From NCBI GenBank assembly GCA_964392245.1, contig CAYMOX010000016.1, forward strand, positions 1 to 64,000: 64,000 nucleotides of DNA, written 5' to 3'. Shown here piece by piece: positions 1 to 10,500 of this stretch. The translations under genes were made by a program, and so were the position numbers. Below the pieces are notes generated by a model. It worked only from the letters and a program-made list of their open reading frames with translations. It was not told the DNA's origin and searched no databases. The stretch comes from JAAUUJ01 sp964392245. GTDB lineage: Bacteria > Cyanobacteriota > Cyanobacteriia > Thermostichales > Thermostichaceae. Positions within the stretch are counted from its first letter, which is position 1. Each line of letters starts with the position of its first letter.

Positions 1-324
1 ATTATTGGATCATATGTCTGTCTCGCTCTATACAAAATTAGATGCGTTTACCCTGTTTAGCCACTGGACCCAAATATTGATGGAGTGTTCATTGCGAACA
101 AAAGATATAAAAAGAATATTAAGCTCCTGATTAGGTTCGTTATTAACCAAAAAACACTATGGGAAAAAGGATCTCATAAGATATTCTTCAATGAAGTCTA
201 GAGAGCGAGGAAGTCCAGACGTCTGTAGAGCAAGTTTGAGTAGATTATCTTCTCGATTTCGAGCATGGGGTTCTTGCTTGTATTTGCTTGCGAGCTGAAT
301 TTATGTAGGGATAAGGTAAAAACT
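1..324. other. Upstream region of cnfR, no gene seen
   Basis: I see no convincing coding region here on either strand. The stretch is AT-richer than what follows and presumably holds the 3' flank of an upstream gene and the promoter of cnfR. An AAGG about ten bases before the ATG at 325 can serve as ribosome binding site. I could not pick a convincing -35/-10 pair. Confidence 0.5.
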
Positions 325-1943
325 ATGGCTTATCGTATTCCAGAAGAATGTACAGGTTGTAACACTTGTTTGCCCCATTGTCCTACCCATGCCATCAGAG
401 TTCAAGATGGTGAATTCTGGATTGATCCTATTCTCTGCAATAACTGTGAGGGCTACTATCCTGAACCACAATGTGTGGTAAATGTCCAGATTCTATCCCT
501 CTACCCTACGAGGCAATGAAGGGCCGAACCCGAGGGATTTCTGCTCGTATCGCCAGTAGCCCAACATTATTTCCTGATGGTAAATCCCATCCTTTTGCCT
601 CTTCGATTGTGATTTGGGAAGCCTGTAATCTGCTAGCCCAGAGGGACACGTTACCTCTAGAGGTGTCTTCAGATGGGAGGGCTTACTATCGCAAACGAGT
701 GAATAAAGATCAGGGACTCGTTACCTTATCTCTACCTGTGGATCAGGGATCGGGGTTGAGCCTTCTCGATCTGCGAGCTAGCTGTCTGCACCTGATCTTT
801 GCGGCTTACGCTACTGGGTTGGAAAAGCCCTGGGAACAGCCGATTGTGGTGACGGATCATGATCTGGAGTCTTATTTAGGGTTAGATAAACGTAAAGATC
901 TGAGCAAGATTGTACGATTGACCCTGCTCAAAACTTTGATTGAGCAAGCCTGCTTGATGGAAGTAGCCATTGAGTGGCCTCAACAGGGGAAGGTAAAAAG
1001 CTTTTCAACTGAGATGGCTCCCCTCTGGCATTTAATCAAAGTCCACCATCATTTTCAAAAGGATGACCTTGGATGTAATCACTTAATAGGGTTTACCTTT
1101 GTGATCCGTCCCGGACTGTGGTCCCGTTATTTTCTCAATCGACAGGGGTGTCATTGGCGGGAAGCGTTTTACCAATACAGTGGGCTCCCCCTTTCGCTAT
1201 TATCTGGGGTGATGAGTAACTGGCAACACCATGAAGGGGGCGTGAGAATCCTATTGTGGTTAGTGTTCAAAACACGCATGGGACGAAAGCAGCGGATCAC
1301 AGTACCCACTCTCATGCGGGTGGCGTATGGGGAAAAACGTCTGTTGCAGGCCAGTACCCATTCTCAAGAGCAGAGTCGTTTGATTCGAGTTTTTGAACAT
1401 GATCTGGAGCTACTCACCCACTATGGAGTGAAACCGGTCTTTGATCCAATGACCTATCCTCCAAAGATCCAACCGCTTTGGGCTCGTCTAGAGTCTGTTC
1501 CAGAAGATGGGGAGGAGGCATTAGACTTCTGGATTGAGGATGCTCATTCTGACTCATCCCTGCTCGCTTCCACTCCACGCGGAAAATGGAATTTACTGAT
1601 GCATGCTCGTATTGAACACTTTGAGTTGCCTGCAGATTGGTTACAGCATATGCGTAATCAAGCTCCTCAATCACCGGCAACAGTGCAAAGAAAACGGCAA
1701 AGGACCCAACGGTCTTCAAAGACAGTAGTCTCGAACCATTCCCTGACATCACTCTCAAAATTAACGGGATCTGAGATCAGCAAGGCCCGACAACAGTTAG
1801 GATTTAGCCAGAGAGATTTAGCACTTCGCACGGGAAAAAGTCAAAGTTGGATCCGCGATATTGAAAACGAGCGTTTTCAGGTTCGTGCATCTGATCAACA
1901 ATTGCTCTGTGAAATTCTAAAGTTAGGTGAAAATCGAGCGTGA
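325..1943 (+). pseudogene. cnfR: CnfR/PatB-type nitrogenase regulator, frameshifted
   Basis: CnfR (PatB) is the transcriptional activator of nif genes in cyanobacteria. It carries an N-terminal two-cluster ferredoxin domain and a C-terminal helix-turn-helix. Here the first frame starts at ATG 325 and encodes C9, C12, C15, C19 followed by C38, C41 and C50; it then runs off to a stop at 519. The reading continues in another frame (open 471-1943) beginning at the next expected cysteine (codon 483-485, then PDSIPLPYEAMKGR) and ends in an XRE-type helix-turn-helix (SQRDLALRTGKSQSWIRDIE, roughly 1800-1870). The family pattern is PQCVxxCP; here only two bases (481-482) lie between the GTA valine codon and the TGT, so one base is missing. 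The rest of the gene is full length and intact. This is either a true 1-base deletion that breaks the regulator or a sequencing error; nothing suggests programmed frameshifting. Family identification is from recalled CnfR/PatB sequences. Confidence 0.85.
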
Positions 1944-2001
1944 TTAACCCCCACCACCCTTCGAGACAGATCCTTAAAAGCAGGCAGAACTTTGTTTCCT
2001 C

Positions 2002-3753
2002 CTAAGCCAACACCTCCTCCAGCTTTTGTTTCTGCCAAAGATAGAGATAGAGGCCTTGCAGATCTTGCATCAATTCCCTATGACGTCCTGATTGTACAAT
2101 TTTGCCTTCCTTCATCACCAGAATCTGATCGGCATCAGCAATCGTGGTCAGGCGGTGGGAGATAAAAATAACAGTCTTCCGTTGCCAGGATTGTTGGAGA
2201 TTGGCCAGGATCTCAAGCGCAGTTTGATTATCGACGCTGGAGAGAGAGTCATCTAGAATCAGGATTGGCACATCAATCAGCAGGGCGCGAGCCAAGGCCA
2301 CACGTTGCCGTTGTCCTCCTGAGAGGGTAATCCCGCGTTCTCCCACCAGAGTTTGGTACTCCTGAGGAAAGCGTAGGATCTCATCATGGATCCGGGCCAA
2401 TTGGGCAACTTCCCTCACCCTTGCTTCTGAGGCATCGGGTTGTCCGTAGCGAATATTATCTAGAACCGTGGCATTGAAGAGATAGCTTTCCTGAGGAACA
2501 TAGGCGATAGCTTTCCGCAAAGAGGCAAGAGTCACCGAGGTTATATCCATGTCATCGATCCAGAGCTGCCCCGGATCAATTTCCAGCAGATGAGGAATGG
2601 CATTGGCCAGTGTGGATTTTCCAGATCCAATGGGGCCGACAATGGCTACCATCTGGCCCGGTTGGATCTTGAAGCTGACCTGATCAAGGGCGGGTTTCTC
2701 CTGATCTGGGTAGATAAATGTCAGCTGGCGAGCCTGGATAGCCCCCCCCACATTCTCTAGGGAAAGGGCCTGAGGAGAATCTTTGATCGTCGGTTGAACC
2801 GAAAGAATCGCTTCGATCCGGTCGAGGCTGACCTGCCCTCGCTGGTAGGCGGTAATGGTAAATCCGAGGAGAGCGGTGGGAAAAACGAGCCTTTCAATAT
2901 AGAGGGTGAGGGCAGAAAAATCTCCCAGCGTAATCTCTCCAGCCGCGATCTGGGCTCCTCCTAACCCCAGCAGGATCAGCAGACTCATTCCCACCAGAGC
3001 CACGAGCGAGGGAAACAACCAGTTGCGAGTGAAGGCCAGCTTGAGATTGGCCTGCCAAAGATCCCGATTGCGTTGATCAAATTCGGCCTGCTCATGCTGT
3101 TCCTGGGCGTATACCTTGATCAGAGTGATGCCGCTCATGTCCTCCTGGATCAGATCACTGAGATGGCTGAGCCGCTGCTGCACCTCCATCTGTTCCTGTT
3201 GCAATCGGGCACTGGTGAGTTTCACCAGGATGAGCATGACCGGGTAAATACATAAGGTCATCAGGCTCAAACGAGCATCGATCAGGAGCATGGCTGGAAG
3301 GGTGACGGCGTAGGCAAACAGGGTATTGGCCAAACTTAGGATGGCAAACCCAAGCAGACGCCTGACATTCTCCACATCACTGGTGACCCGACTGATGATA
3401 TCGCCAACGGTCTGGCGACCAAAGTAGGAGGGGGGTAGCGTCAGCAGGTGCTCAAAGATATTTTGCTTGAGATCAAATTCCACCTGACGACCCACTCCAA
3501 ACATCCACACCCGTGAGGCAATGCGGATCAGCATCATCACCGTCGAGATGCCCAGGACCACCAGCGCATAGACTGCCAGTTGACGGGCCTCAATCGTGGA
3601 GTCACTGTTGAGCTGATCGATAGCGGTTTTGATGTACCAGGGTAGAAACACCCCCATGGCATTCACGATCAGGAGCGCACTGATGCCCTTGGCCAGATCC
3701 TTGCGGTACGGGGACATGTAATAGGCCAGTTGTTGCAGATGAGAGCGCGCCAT
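2002..3753 (-). CDS. ABC exporter half-transporter (MsbA/MdlB-like)
   Basis: This is a 583-residue fused permease-ATPase of the ABC exporter family, expected in the inner membrane as a dimer. Residues 1-310 form the six-helix transmembrane domain and 335-583 the nucleotide-binding domain. The Walker A motif GPIGSGKS is at 373-380, the signature LSGGQRQR near 477-484, and the switch histidine in ISHR near 531-534. The Walker B end reads LILDDSLSSVD. The position normally occupied by the catalytic glutamate (LDE) is aspartate, a change typical of one partner of heterodimeric exporters with one degenerate ATP site, so a second half-transporter may exist elsewhere. No partner gene adjoins it. The substrate cannot be told from sequence. 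It is transcribed towards cnfR and starts at ATG 3753. Confidence 0.9.
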   Translation of the reverse strand: MARSHLQQLAYYMSPYRKDLAKGISALLIVNAMGVFLPWYIKTAIDQLNSDSTIEARQLAVYALVVLGISTVMMLIRIASRVWMFGVGRQVEFDLKQNIFEHLLTLPPSYFGRQTVGDIISRVTSDVENVRRLLGFAILSLANTLFAYAVTLPAMLLIDARLSLMTLCIYPVMLILVKLTSARLQQEQMEVQQRLSHLSDLIQEDMSGITLIKVYAQEQHEQAEFDQRNRDLWQANLKLAFTRNWLFPSLVALVGMSLLILLGLGGAQIAAGEITLGDFSALTLYIERLVFPTALLGFTITAYQRGQVSLDRIEAILSVQPTIKDSPQALSLENVGGAIQARQLTFIYPDQEKPALDQVSFKIQPGQMVAIVGPIGSGKSTLANAIPHLLEIDPGQLWIDDMDITSVTLASLRKAIAYVPQESYLFNATVLDNIRYGQPDASEARVREVAQLARIHDEILRFPQEYQTLVGERGITLSGGQRQRVALARALLIDVPILILDDSLSSVDNQTALEILANLQQSWQRKTVIFISHRLTTIADADQILVMKEGKIVQSGRHRELMQDLQGLYLYLWQKQKLEEVLA

Positions 3754-3913
3754 GAAGAATCCTGTGCGGGACTTTGACTACTCTAGCCCTACCCGAAGAG
3801 GATTTTTCAGACAACTCGGGAGTCTTGTCTGGCACCAGCGACGGATCCAAACCATGCTTTAATACAGATTGGTTCTCTGGACCAGTGCCCCCCCACCCGA
3901 GTTTGAAACAGTT

Positions 3914-4891
3914 ATGGCAGAAACCCTGTTTTATAACGCCCTCCGCGAAGCCCTTGACGAGGAGATGGCCCGCGATCCAAATGTTTTTGTGCTGGGGGAA
4001 GATGTGGGTCACTATGGTGGGTCCTACAAAGTCACCAAGGATCTTTACCAAAAGTATGGGGAACTGCGGCTGCTGGATACTCCCATTTGCGAGAACAGTT
4101 TCACAGGCATGGCCATCGGTGCTGCCATGACCGGCTTGAGACCTGTGATCGAAGGCATGAATATGGGCTTTTTGCTGCTGGCCTTCAACCAGATTGCCAA
4201 CAACGCAGGCATGTTGCGCTACACCTCTGGGGGAAATTTCAAGATCCCGATTGTGATCCGGGGACCTGGTGGGGTGGGCAGACAACTGGGTGCTGAGCAT
4301 TCCCAGCGATTGGAGGCTTACTTTCAAGCGGTACCTGGACTGAAAATCGTCTCCTGCTCCACGCCCTACAACGCAAAGGGTTTGCTGAAATCCGCGATCC
4401 GCAATGACAATCCGGTTCTTTTCTTTGAACATGTGCTTCTGTATAACCTGAAGGAAGATCTGCCTGAAGCGGAATATTTGCTGCCTTTAGATCAGGCTGA
4501 GATGGTGCGAGAAGGCTCGGATGTGACGATTTTGACCTACTCTCGCATGCGCTATCACGTGCTCAAGGCGGTGGATCAACTGGTGAAGGCCGAGATTGAC
4601 CCAGAAGTGATTGACCTGATCTCCCTGAAACCTCTGGACATGGAAACCATTGGAGCCTCCATTCGCAAAACCCATCGCGTGATCATTGTGGAGGAGGATA
4701 TGCGCTCAGGGGGGATCGGCGCAGAGATCACAGCGCGAATTAATGAGGAGCTATTTGATGAGCTGGATGCCCCGGTGGTGAGGTTGGCCTCGCAGGATAT
4801 TCCCACCCCTTACAACGGTACTCTGGAGACTTACACCATTGTGCAACCCGAAGATATTATCCTCGCAGTTGAACAGTTGCTTGGCTTCTAG
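3914..4891 (+). CDS. pdhB: Pyruvate dehydrogenase E1 component, beta subunit
   Basis: This 325-residue protein is the beta subunit of the thiamine-diphosphate-dependent E1 component, which decarboxylates pyruvate and passes the acetyl group to the lipoyl domain of E2. The sequence is close to cyanobacterial PdhB throughout. Recognisable stretches include VFVLGEDVGHYGGSYKVTKD near the start, IRGPGGVGRQLGAEHSQ in the middle, and the C-terminal SQDIPTPYN. The frame is open further upstream, but ATG 3914 (MAETLFYNAL) is where the family begins. The alpha subunit is not in this window, as is usual in cyanobacteria, where the pdh genes are scattered. lipA, which makes the lipoyl cofactor of the same complex, lies 21 kb away. 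Confidence 0.95.
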   Translation: MAETLFYNALREALDEEMARDPNVFVLGEDVGHYGGSYKVTKDLYQKYGELRLLDTPICENSFTGMAIGAAMTGLRPVIEGMNMGFLLLAFNQIANNAGMLRYTSGGNFKIPIVIRGPGGVGRQLGAEHSQRLEAYFQAVPGLKIVSCSTPYNAKGLLKSAIRNDNPVLFFEHVLLYNLKEDLPEAEYLLPLDQAEMVREGSDVTILTYSRMRYHVLKAVDQLVKAEIDPEVIDLISLKPLDMETIGASIRKTHRVIIVEEDMRSGGIGAEITARINEELFDELDAPVVRLASQDIPTPYNGTLETYTIVQPEDIILAVEQLLGF

Positions 4892-4970
4892 GTTGCCATC
4901 CCACTCAAGATATTCATTGCTAAGATTTGCTTGATACCTGCAGGACCGGCCTGTAGATCGCGGCGAAACC

Positions 4971-6407
4971 ATGCAAGGGATTCTTCTGATCCTGACCATT
5001 CTCTTGGCAAGTGGCCTGATTGCGGTTGTAGGGGACCGTGTCGGCTACCGCATTGGGAAAAAGCGGTTGAGCTGGTTTCATCTGCGTCCACGCCACACGG
5101 CCATTGTGGTGGCTGTGATCACGGGAGTTACCATTTCGGCCCTCACCTTAGCGACATTGTTGTTGTTGAATCGTTCATTGGTGGATGCCCTTTTCAACTA
5201 CAATCGCGTGGTTTCCACTTATGAGCTTTATCTCACAGCTTTAAATCAACAGGTGGAGATCCAGCAAAATCAACTCAGTTCTCTGGAAACCAATCTAGAA
5301 GAAGTGACGACCCAACGGGGAGATGCCCAGGAACGACTAGCCCAACTGCTGGAACAGAGGGATAAGGCCGCTGCCCGCCTGGAGGAGGTGACAGCTTCCC
5401 TACAGCAGAGCCAGCAGCAGTTAGAGAGCTTAAAAACGGAGTTGGAAGCCGCTCAAGATCAGCTGATTCAGGCGCAGGAACAGCGGCAACAGGCCCAAGC
5501 TCAATTGGATGAACTGGAGGCAGAAGCGGCCACTGCCCGGGCTCAGGTCACCGAACTGGAAACTCAGTTGCAGCAACTGAATGCAACCAAAGAGACCCTA
5601 CAGCTCGATCGAGATCAACTGGAGCGATCCTTAACCATTGCCCAGCAAGCCCTGGAGAGATTAGGGTCCCAGAAACAAGGGCTAGAACAAGACATTGAGC
5701 AACTGCAGCAAACCAGTTTGCGTCTGCGACGAGGCGAGCTCTCGATTATGGCTGGAGAGATCCTGGCCAGAGGTGTGATCCAGTCCCCCGAGCCCCAAGA
5801 AGCCCCCTTACCTACCCTGATCCGGCAAAATCAACTGCGGCAACAGGTGAATTTACTTCTGAGTCAGGCTGAGCAACGAGCGCGACAGTTGGGAGCCCGT
5901 CCTCAATCTCCATTACCCAATGCAGTGCAGTTGCGGCGTGAGTCCTTGGAGGAGCTGCTCCAACGTCTGAGTCAACCGGGAGAGTGGGTGGTGCGCATTT
6001 TTTCAGTCAGTAATCTGCTTAAGGGAGAACCCGTGCCGGTGATCGCGGATATTCATCCCAACCGTTTGATCTATCAGGAGGGAGAGGTCTTGGTGAAAAT
6101 GGTCATCAGGCCTGGGCAATCTCCGGAATTGCTACAGAGCCGCCTGTTGGGCTTGCTTTCGGAAGCCAATGTGCAGTCACAACAGGCAGGACTCCTGGCG
6201 GATCCCCTCACGGGTACCGTCGGAGAATTTTCCCAGGTCAAACTGTTGGAGGCCGTGCAGCAACTTCAACTAGCAGAGGAGGATACTGAGGTGCGTGTGG
6301 TTTCGGAACGGGATATTTACTCCGCAGGTCCTCTTTCTGTCAGTTTTGTCATCAAGGAAATCTCTTCCTCAGGATGGGAAGAGGAGGTCTCGGTCGTTTC
6401 TCCCTAG
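4971..6407 (+). CDS. DUF3084 family coiled-coil membrane protein
   Basis: This 478-residue protein has two predicted membrane segments near the N-terminus (about residues 3-22 and 45-68). They are separated by a short basic loop with the GDRVGYRIGKKRLSWFHLRP stretch typical of DUF3084 proteins. A long glutamine- and glutamate-rich coiled coil follows (about 85-250), then a globular C-terminal part. The family is common in cyanobacteria and its function is unknown; the layout suggests a membrane-anchored scaffold or structural protein. It follows pdhB by 79 bases in the same direction and may be cotranscribed. It ends 45 bases from the end of the convergent heme oxygenase gene. Confidence 0.85.
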   Translation: MQGILLILTILLASGLIAVVGDRVGYRIGKKRLSWFHLRPRHTAIVVAVITGVTISALTLATLLLLNRSLVDALFNYNRVVSTYELYLTALNQQVEIQQNQLSSLETNLEEVTTQRGDAQERLAQLLEQRDKAAARLEEVTASLQQSQQQLESLKTELEAAQDQLIQAQEQRQQAQAQLDELEAEAATARAQVTELETQLQQLNATKETLQLDRDQLERSLTIAQQALERLGSQKQGLEQDIEQLQQTSLRLRRGELSIMAGEILARGVIQSPEPQEAPLPTLIRQNQLRQQVNLLLSQAEQRARQLGARPQSPLPNAVQLRRESLEELLQRLSQPGEWVVRIFSVSNLLKGEPVPVIADIHPNRLIYQEGEVLVKMVIRPGQSPELLQSRLLGLLSEANVQSQQAGLLADPLTGTVGEFSQVKLLEAVQQLQLAEEDTEVRVVSERDIYSAGPLSVSFVIKEISSSGWEEEVSVVSP

Positions 6408-6452
6408 ATCGGGAGGGTGCCGATCCTCCTCCTGAAATCATGGGTTGTAGGG

Positions 6453-7172
6453 TTAAGCTTGGGGAGCCGCTTCTGCCGCAGAGCGGCGTTGAAACTGACT
6501 ACGCAGTGAATTCCAGGTGAGCCGCAGCATGGAAAGGATCCAGTTCCCTTCCAGTTCCTTAAAAATATCCATATTGAGCTTAAAAGCGTAGTTGGCCTCC
6601 TCAACGATCCGTGAGGCTGTCTCCTGATCAATTGGCAGACTATTCAGTTGCTTGCGATATTCCTGCTTAAACTTGCCCTCGTGTTTGATCGCCTCAAAGT
6701 CATAAAAGGCTGTACCCTGACCATCCACTAAGCCCATAGCCCGCCGGGCAATATTTTTCAGAATCTGCCCCCCAGAAAGGTCTCCAATGTAGCGGGTGTA
6801 GGCATGGGCCACCAGGAGGACAGGATCGGACTGGGAAATGTCCCGAATCCGCTGCACATAAATCTGGCACGCAGGGGAGGGTTTAACGGTATTGGGCCAG
6901 TTCGGGCCACAGAAATACTCCAGATCCTTCTCCAGACTGGATTGCCGCCAGAGCTCAGGGTAGTAGAGTTGACCCACGATGGGGTGATCCCGATGCTGGG
7001 TAAAGCACTCTTCTAAAGCAGAGTAGACAAAGTAGAAGTTGCCCACATACTTGCTGTAGGCTGAGCGATTGACGACACCTTTGAGAAAACATTTAATAAA
7101 ACCAACATTTTCTGCCATGGTGTGAGACTGCTTTGTGCCTTCCCGCAGCTGCGTTGCAAGTTCGAGACTCAC
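6453..7172 (-). CDS. ho1: Heme oxygenase (biliverdin-producing)
   Basis: This 239-residue enzyme opens heme with ferredoxin electrons to biliverdin IX-alpha, iron and CO, the first step towards phycocyanobilin. The proximal heme ligand is His17 in TKQSHTMAENVGF. The distal-helix glycines appear in RYIGDLSGGQ near residue 130, and the length matches cyanobacterial HO1. The start is a GTG at 7172 preceded by a strong GGAGG four bases upstream; no ATG fits. It is encoded away from rpoB, sharing a 390-base intergenic region. The phycobilin product ties it to the cpcT lyase gene at 54.6 kb. Confidence 0.95.
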   Translation of the reverse strand: MSLELATQLREGTKQSHTMAENVGFIKCFLKGVVNRSAYSKYVGNFYFVYSALEECFTQHRDHPIVGQLYYPELWRQSSLEKDLEYFCGPNWPNTVKPSPACQIYVQRIRDISQSDPVLLVAHAYTRYIGDLSGGQILKNIARRAMGLVDGQGTAFYDFEAIKHEGKFKQEYRKQLNSLPIDQETASRIVEEANYAFKLNMDIFKELEGNWILSMLRLTWNSLRSQFQRRSAAEAAPQA

Positions 7173-7494
7173 TTTGCCTCCTTCAAGATTAGATGAATGA
7201 AAACAGGGGAATGTTAAAAGGATTCTTCCGAGACTGGGATCCAGGATCCACTCTTTCGACAGAATAGTCCAGCCAAGTGTGACCGAGTATTAAATATCTT
7301 AAAGAATTCTCTGACTAAAGGTGGCAGGATCAGGTGCTGGCTGGGAGGTGCTGCGGTGATCAGGGTGGGTGTGGATCCAGAGAAGGCCGCAATGTAAAGT
7401 TATGTTTGATAGCTTCTCATCACAGGGATGAACTTTCCCTGCCCGCTGGATATGGTAGGCGGAGCCATGGTCCTGATCCTGGCGTTAACAAATG
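7173..7494. other. Intergenic region between ho1 and rpoB
   Basis: No gene is seen here. Divergent promoters for heme oxygenase (minus) and rpoB (plus) must lie in this space. In most cyanobacteria I recall rpsT (S20) and tatD sitting just upstream of rpoB; neither is present, so the gene order has been rearranged here. Confidence 0.6.
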
Positions 7495-7524
7495 TTGACT
7501 TGCCTAGCCTTGCCTATCTATAAT
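7495..7524 (+). promoter_or_regulatory. Putative sigma-70 type promoter of rpoB
   Basis: TTGACT (7495-7500) and a perfect TATAAT (7519-7524) are separated by 18 bases, ending 38 bases before the rpoB start codon. This is the best promoter match seen in the window and suits a highly expressed operon. Confidence 0.75.
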
Positions 7525-7562
7525 GTTAGACCTGACCGTTGTGCGACCTTCTCGAGTAAGGC

Positions 7563-10500
7563 ATGACTCAATTAGCGCATCAAACTCTCGCTTCTACCCT
7601 ACCCGACCTAGTGGAGATCCAGCGAGAGAGTTTCTTGTGGTTTTTGAACGAGGGCTTTGAAGAGGAACTGTTAAGCTTCTCCCCCATTATTGACTATACC
7701 GGAAAGCTGGAGCTGCATTTTTTGCCAGATTTTCGGCTGGGGGATACCTCTAAGGGCTACAAGATCCACCAACCTCGTTACGATCCTGATGAGGCAAAAC
7801 GTCGAGATGCCACCTATCAGGCTCAAATCCGTGTGCCCACCCGCCTGATCAATAAGGAAACGGGTGAGATTAAGGATATGAATGTCTTCATCGGGGAATT
7901 GCCTCTGATGACAGACCGAGGCACCTTTATCATCAACGGGGCTGAGCGGGTGATTGTCAACCAGATTGTGCGTAGCCCGGGAGTCTACTACAAAGCAGAT
8001 CTGGATAAGAATGGTCGCCGCACCTATAGTGCCAGCCTGATCCCCAACCGCGGGGCCTGGTTAAAGTTTGAAACTGACAAAAACAGTCTGGTGTGGGTCC
8101 GGATTGACAAAACCCGCAAGTTGTCGGCTGCGGTGCTGTTGAAGGCACTGGGGTTGAGCGATAGCGAGATCTATGACGGGTTACGCCATCCGGAATACTT
8201 CCAGAGAACTATGGACAAGGAGGGCCAGTACAGCGAAGAAGAAGCGCTGATGGAGCTCTACCGCAAACTGCGTCCGGGTGAGCCTCCTACGGTTTCGGGA
8301 GGTCAACAATTGCTGGAATCTCGCTTCTTTGATCCCAAGCGCTATGACCTGGGTCGGGTGGGCCGTTACAAGCTCAACCGCAAGCTCAACCTCAATGTGC
8401 CGGAGGCAATTCGGGTTCTCACCCACACCGATATCCTGGCGGTGATCGACTACCTGATCAACCTGGAATTTGACATTGGCCAGATTGACGATATTGATCA
8501 CCTGGGCAATCGCCGGGTTCGTTCCGTGGGCGAGCTGCTGCAAAACCAGGTGCGGGTCGGATTAAATCGTCTGGAGCGGATCATTCGGGAGCGGATGACG
8601 GTCTCGGAATCGGAGAGCCTCACCCCCGCTTCTCTGGTCAATCCCAAGCCACTGGTGGCAGCGATCAAGGAATTTTTCGGCTCCAGTCAGCTGTCCCAGT
8701 TTATGGATCAGACCAACCCCCTGGCGGAGTTGACCCATAAGCGCCGACTTTCTGCCCTAGGTCCTGGAGGTCTCAGCCGTGAACGGGCGGGCTTTGCCGT
8801 GCGGGATATTCACCCCAGCCACTACGGGCGCATCTGTCCGATCGAAACCCCAGAAGGGCCGAACGCAGGTTTGATTGGATCTCTGGCCACCCATGCGCGG
8901 GTGAACCAGTATGGGTTTATTGAAAGCCCCTACTACCGCGTTGAGGATGGCGTGATCCGCCGCGATCAGGGGATTGTTTACCTGACTGCGGATGAAGAGG
9001 ATGAGTATCGGGTTGCTCCCGGAGATATTCCTCTGGATGAAGAGGGGCGGATTCTTGGGGAGCTGGTGCCTGTGCGCTATCGCCAGGAATTTACCACCGC
9101 CAGCCCTGAAGAGGTGCACTATGTGCAGGTGGCCCCGGTTCAGGTGATCTCGGTGGCAACATCCCTGATCCCTTTCCTGGAGCACGATGACGCCAACCGC
9201 GCCCTGATGGGAGCCAACATGCAGCGCCAGGCGGTGCCGTTGCTGAAGCCGGAACGCCCCTATGTGGGAACGGGGTTGGAAGCTCAGGCTGCTCGGGACT
9301 CTGGCATGGTGGTGGTGTCGCGAACCAACGGCACCGTGACGTATATGGATGCCGAGCAGGTGGTGGTGCGACCAGAAACGGGAGAAGCCCCGATTCATTA
9401 TCGGTTGCAAAAATACCAGCGCTCCAACCAGGACACTTGCATGAACCAGCGGCCTCTCGTCTTTCACGGGGATCAGGTGGTGGCGGGTCAGGTACTGGCG
9501 GATGGTCCGGCCACTGAAGGGGGAGAACTGGCCCTGGGGCAGAATGTTCTGGTGGCCTACATGCCCTGGGAAGGTTACAACTACGAGGATGCCATCCTGA
9601 TCAGTGAGCGGCTGGTGTACGATGACGTGTTCACCTCGGTGCACATTGAGAAGTATGAGATCGAGGCGCGTCAAACCAAGCTCGGTCCGGAAGAGATCAC
9701 TCGGGAGATCCCCAACGTGGGGGAAGATGCGCTGCGGAACCTGGATGAACAGGGGATTGTGCGGGTCGGGGCCTGGGTGGAAGCTGGAGACATCCTGGTG
9801 GGGAAAGTCACCCCCAAGGGAGAATCGGATCAGCCCCCAGAGGAACGTCTCCTGCGAGCGATCTTCGGGGAAAAGGCCCGGGATGTACGGGACAACTCGC
9901 TGCGGGTTTCCAACGGCGAACGTGGCCGGGTGGTGGATGTACGGGTTTTCACCCGTGAACAGGGGGATGAACTGCCCCCCGGTGCCAACATGGTGGTACG
10001 GGTCTACGTCGCCCTGAAACGGAAGATCCAGGTGGGTGACAAGATTGCAGGCCGCCATGGGAACAAGGGGATCATTTCCCGGATCCTGCCGATTGAAGAC
10101 ATGCCCTACCTGCCGGATGGCGGACCCGTGGATATCGTTCTCAATCCTCTGGGGGTGCCCTCGCGGATGAACGTGGGCCAGGTGTTTGAATGTCTGCTGG
10201 GCTGGGCGGCAGAACATCTGGGGGTGCGGTTTAAACTGATGCCCTTTGATGAAATGCACGGACTGGAAGCCTCTCGCCTGACGGTGGAAGCCAAGTTGAT
10301 CCAGGCCAGAGAAGAGGCTAATAAACCCTGGGCCTACCGCGATGACGGCAAGACCCGAGGTAAAATCCAGGTCTTTGATGGTCGCACCGGGGAGCCCTTT
10401 GATCAGCCGGTTACGGTGGGCCGTGCCTACATGCTGAAGCTGGTGCACCTGGTGGATGACAAGATCCATGCCCGTTCCACCGGACCTTACTCACTGGTGA

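Noticed and set aside
265..324. Upstream extension of the cnfR ferredoxin frame
   Set aside because: ATG 325 gives the family start (MAYRIPEEC) with an AAGG upstream. The 20 extra residues resemble nothing in the family.
471..482. Separate translation start at ATG 471 for the C-terminal part of cnfR
   Set aside because: No ribosome binding site, and the conserved frame only begins at 483. The ATG is simply the out-of-frame reading of the ferredoxin codons.
3602..4432. 276-codon minus-strand frame spanning the ABC gene start and pdhB
   Set aside because: It overlaps two well-supported genes in other frames and has no recognisable domain.
8757..10469. 570-codon open frame antisense to rpoB
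   Set aside because: It lies wholly inside rpoB on the other strand, has no family character (histidine-, proline- and glycine-rich), and arises from the codon bias of a GC-rich gene.
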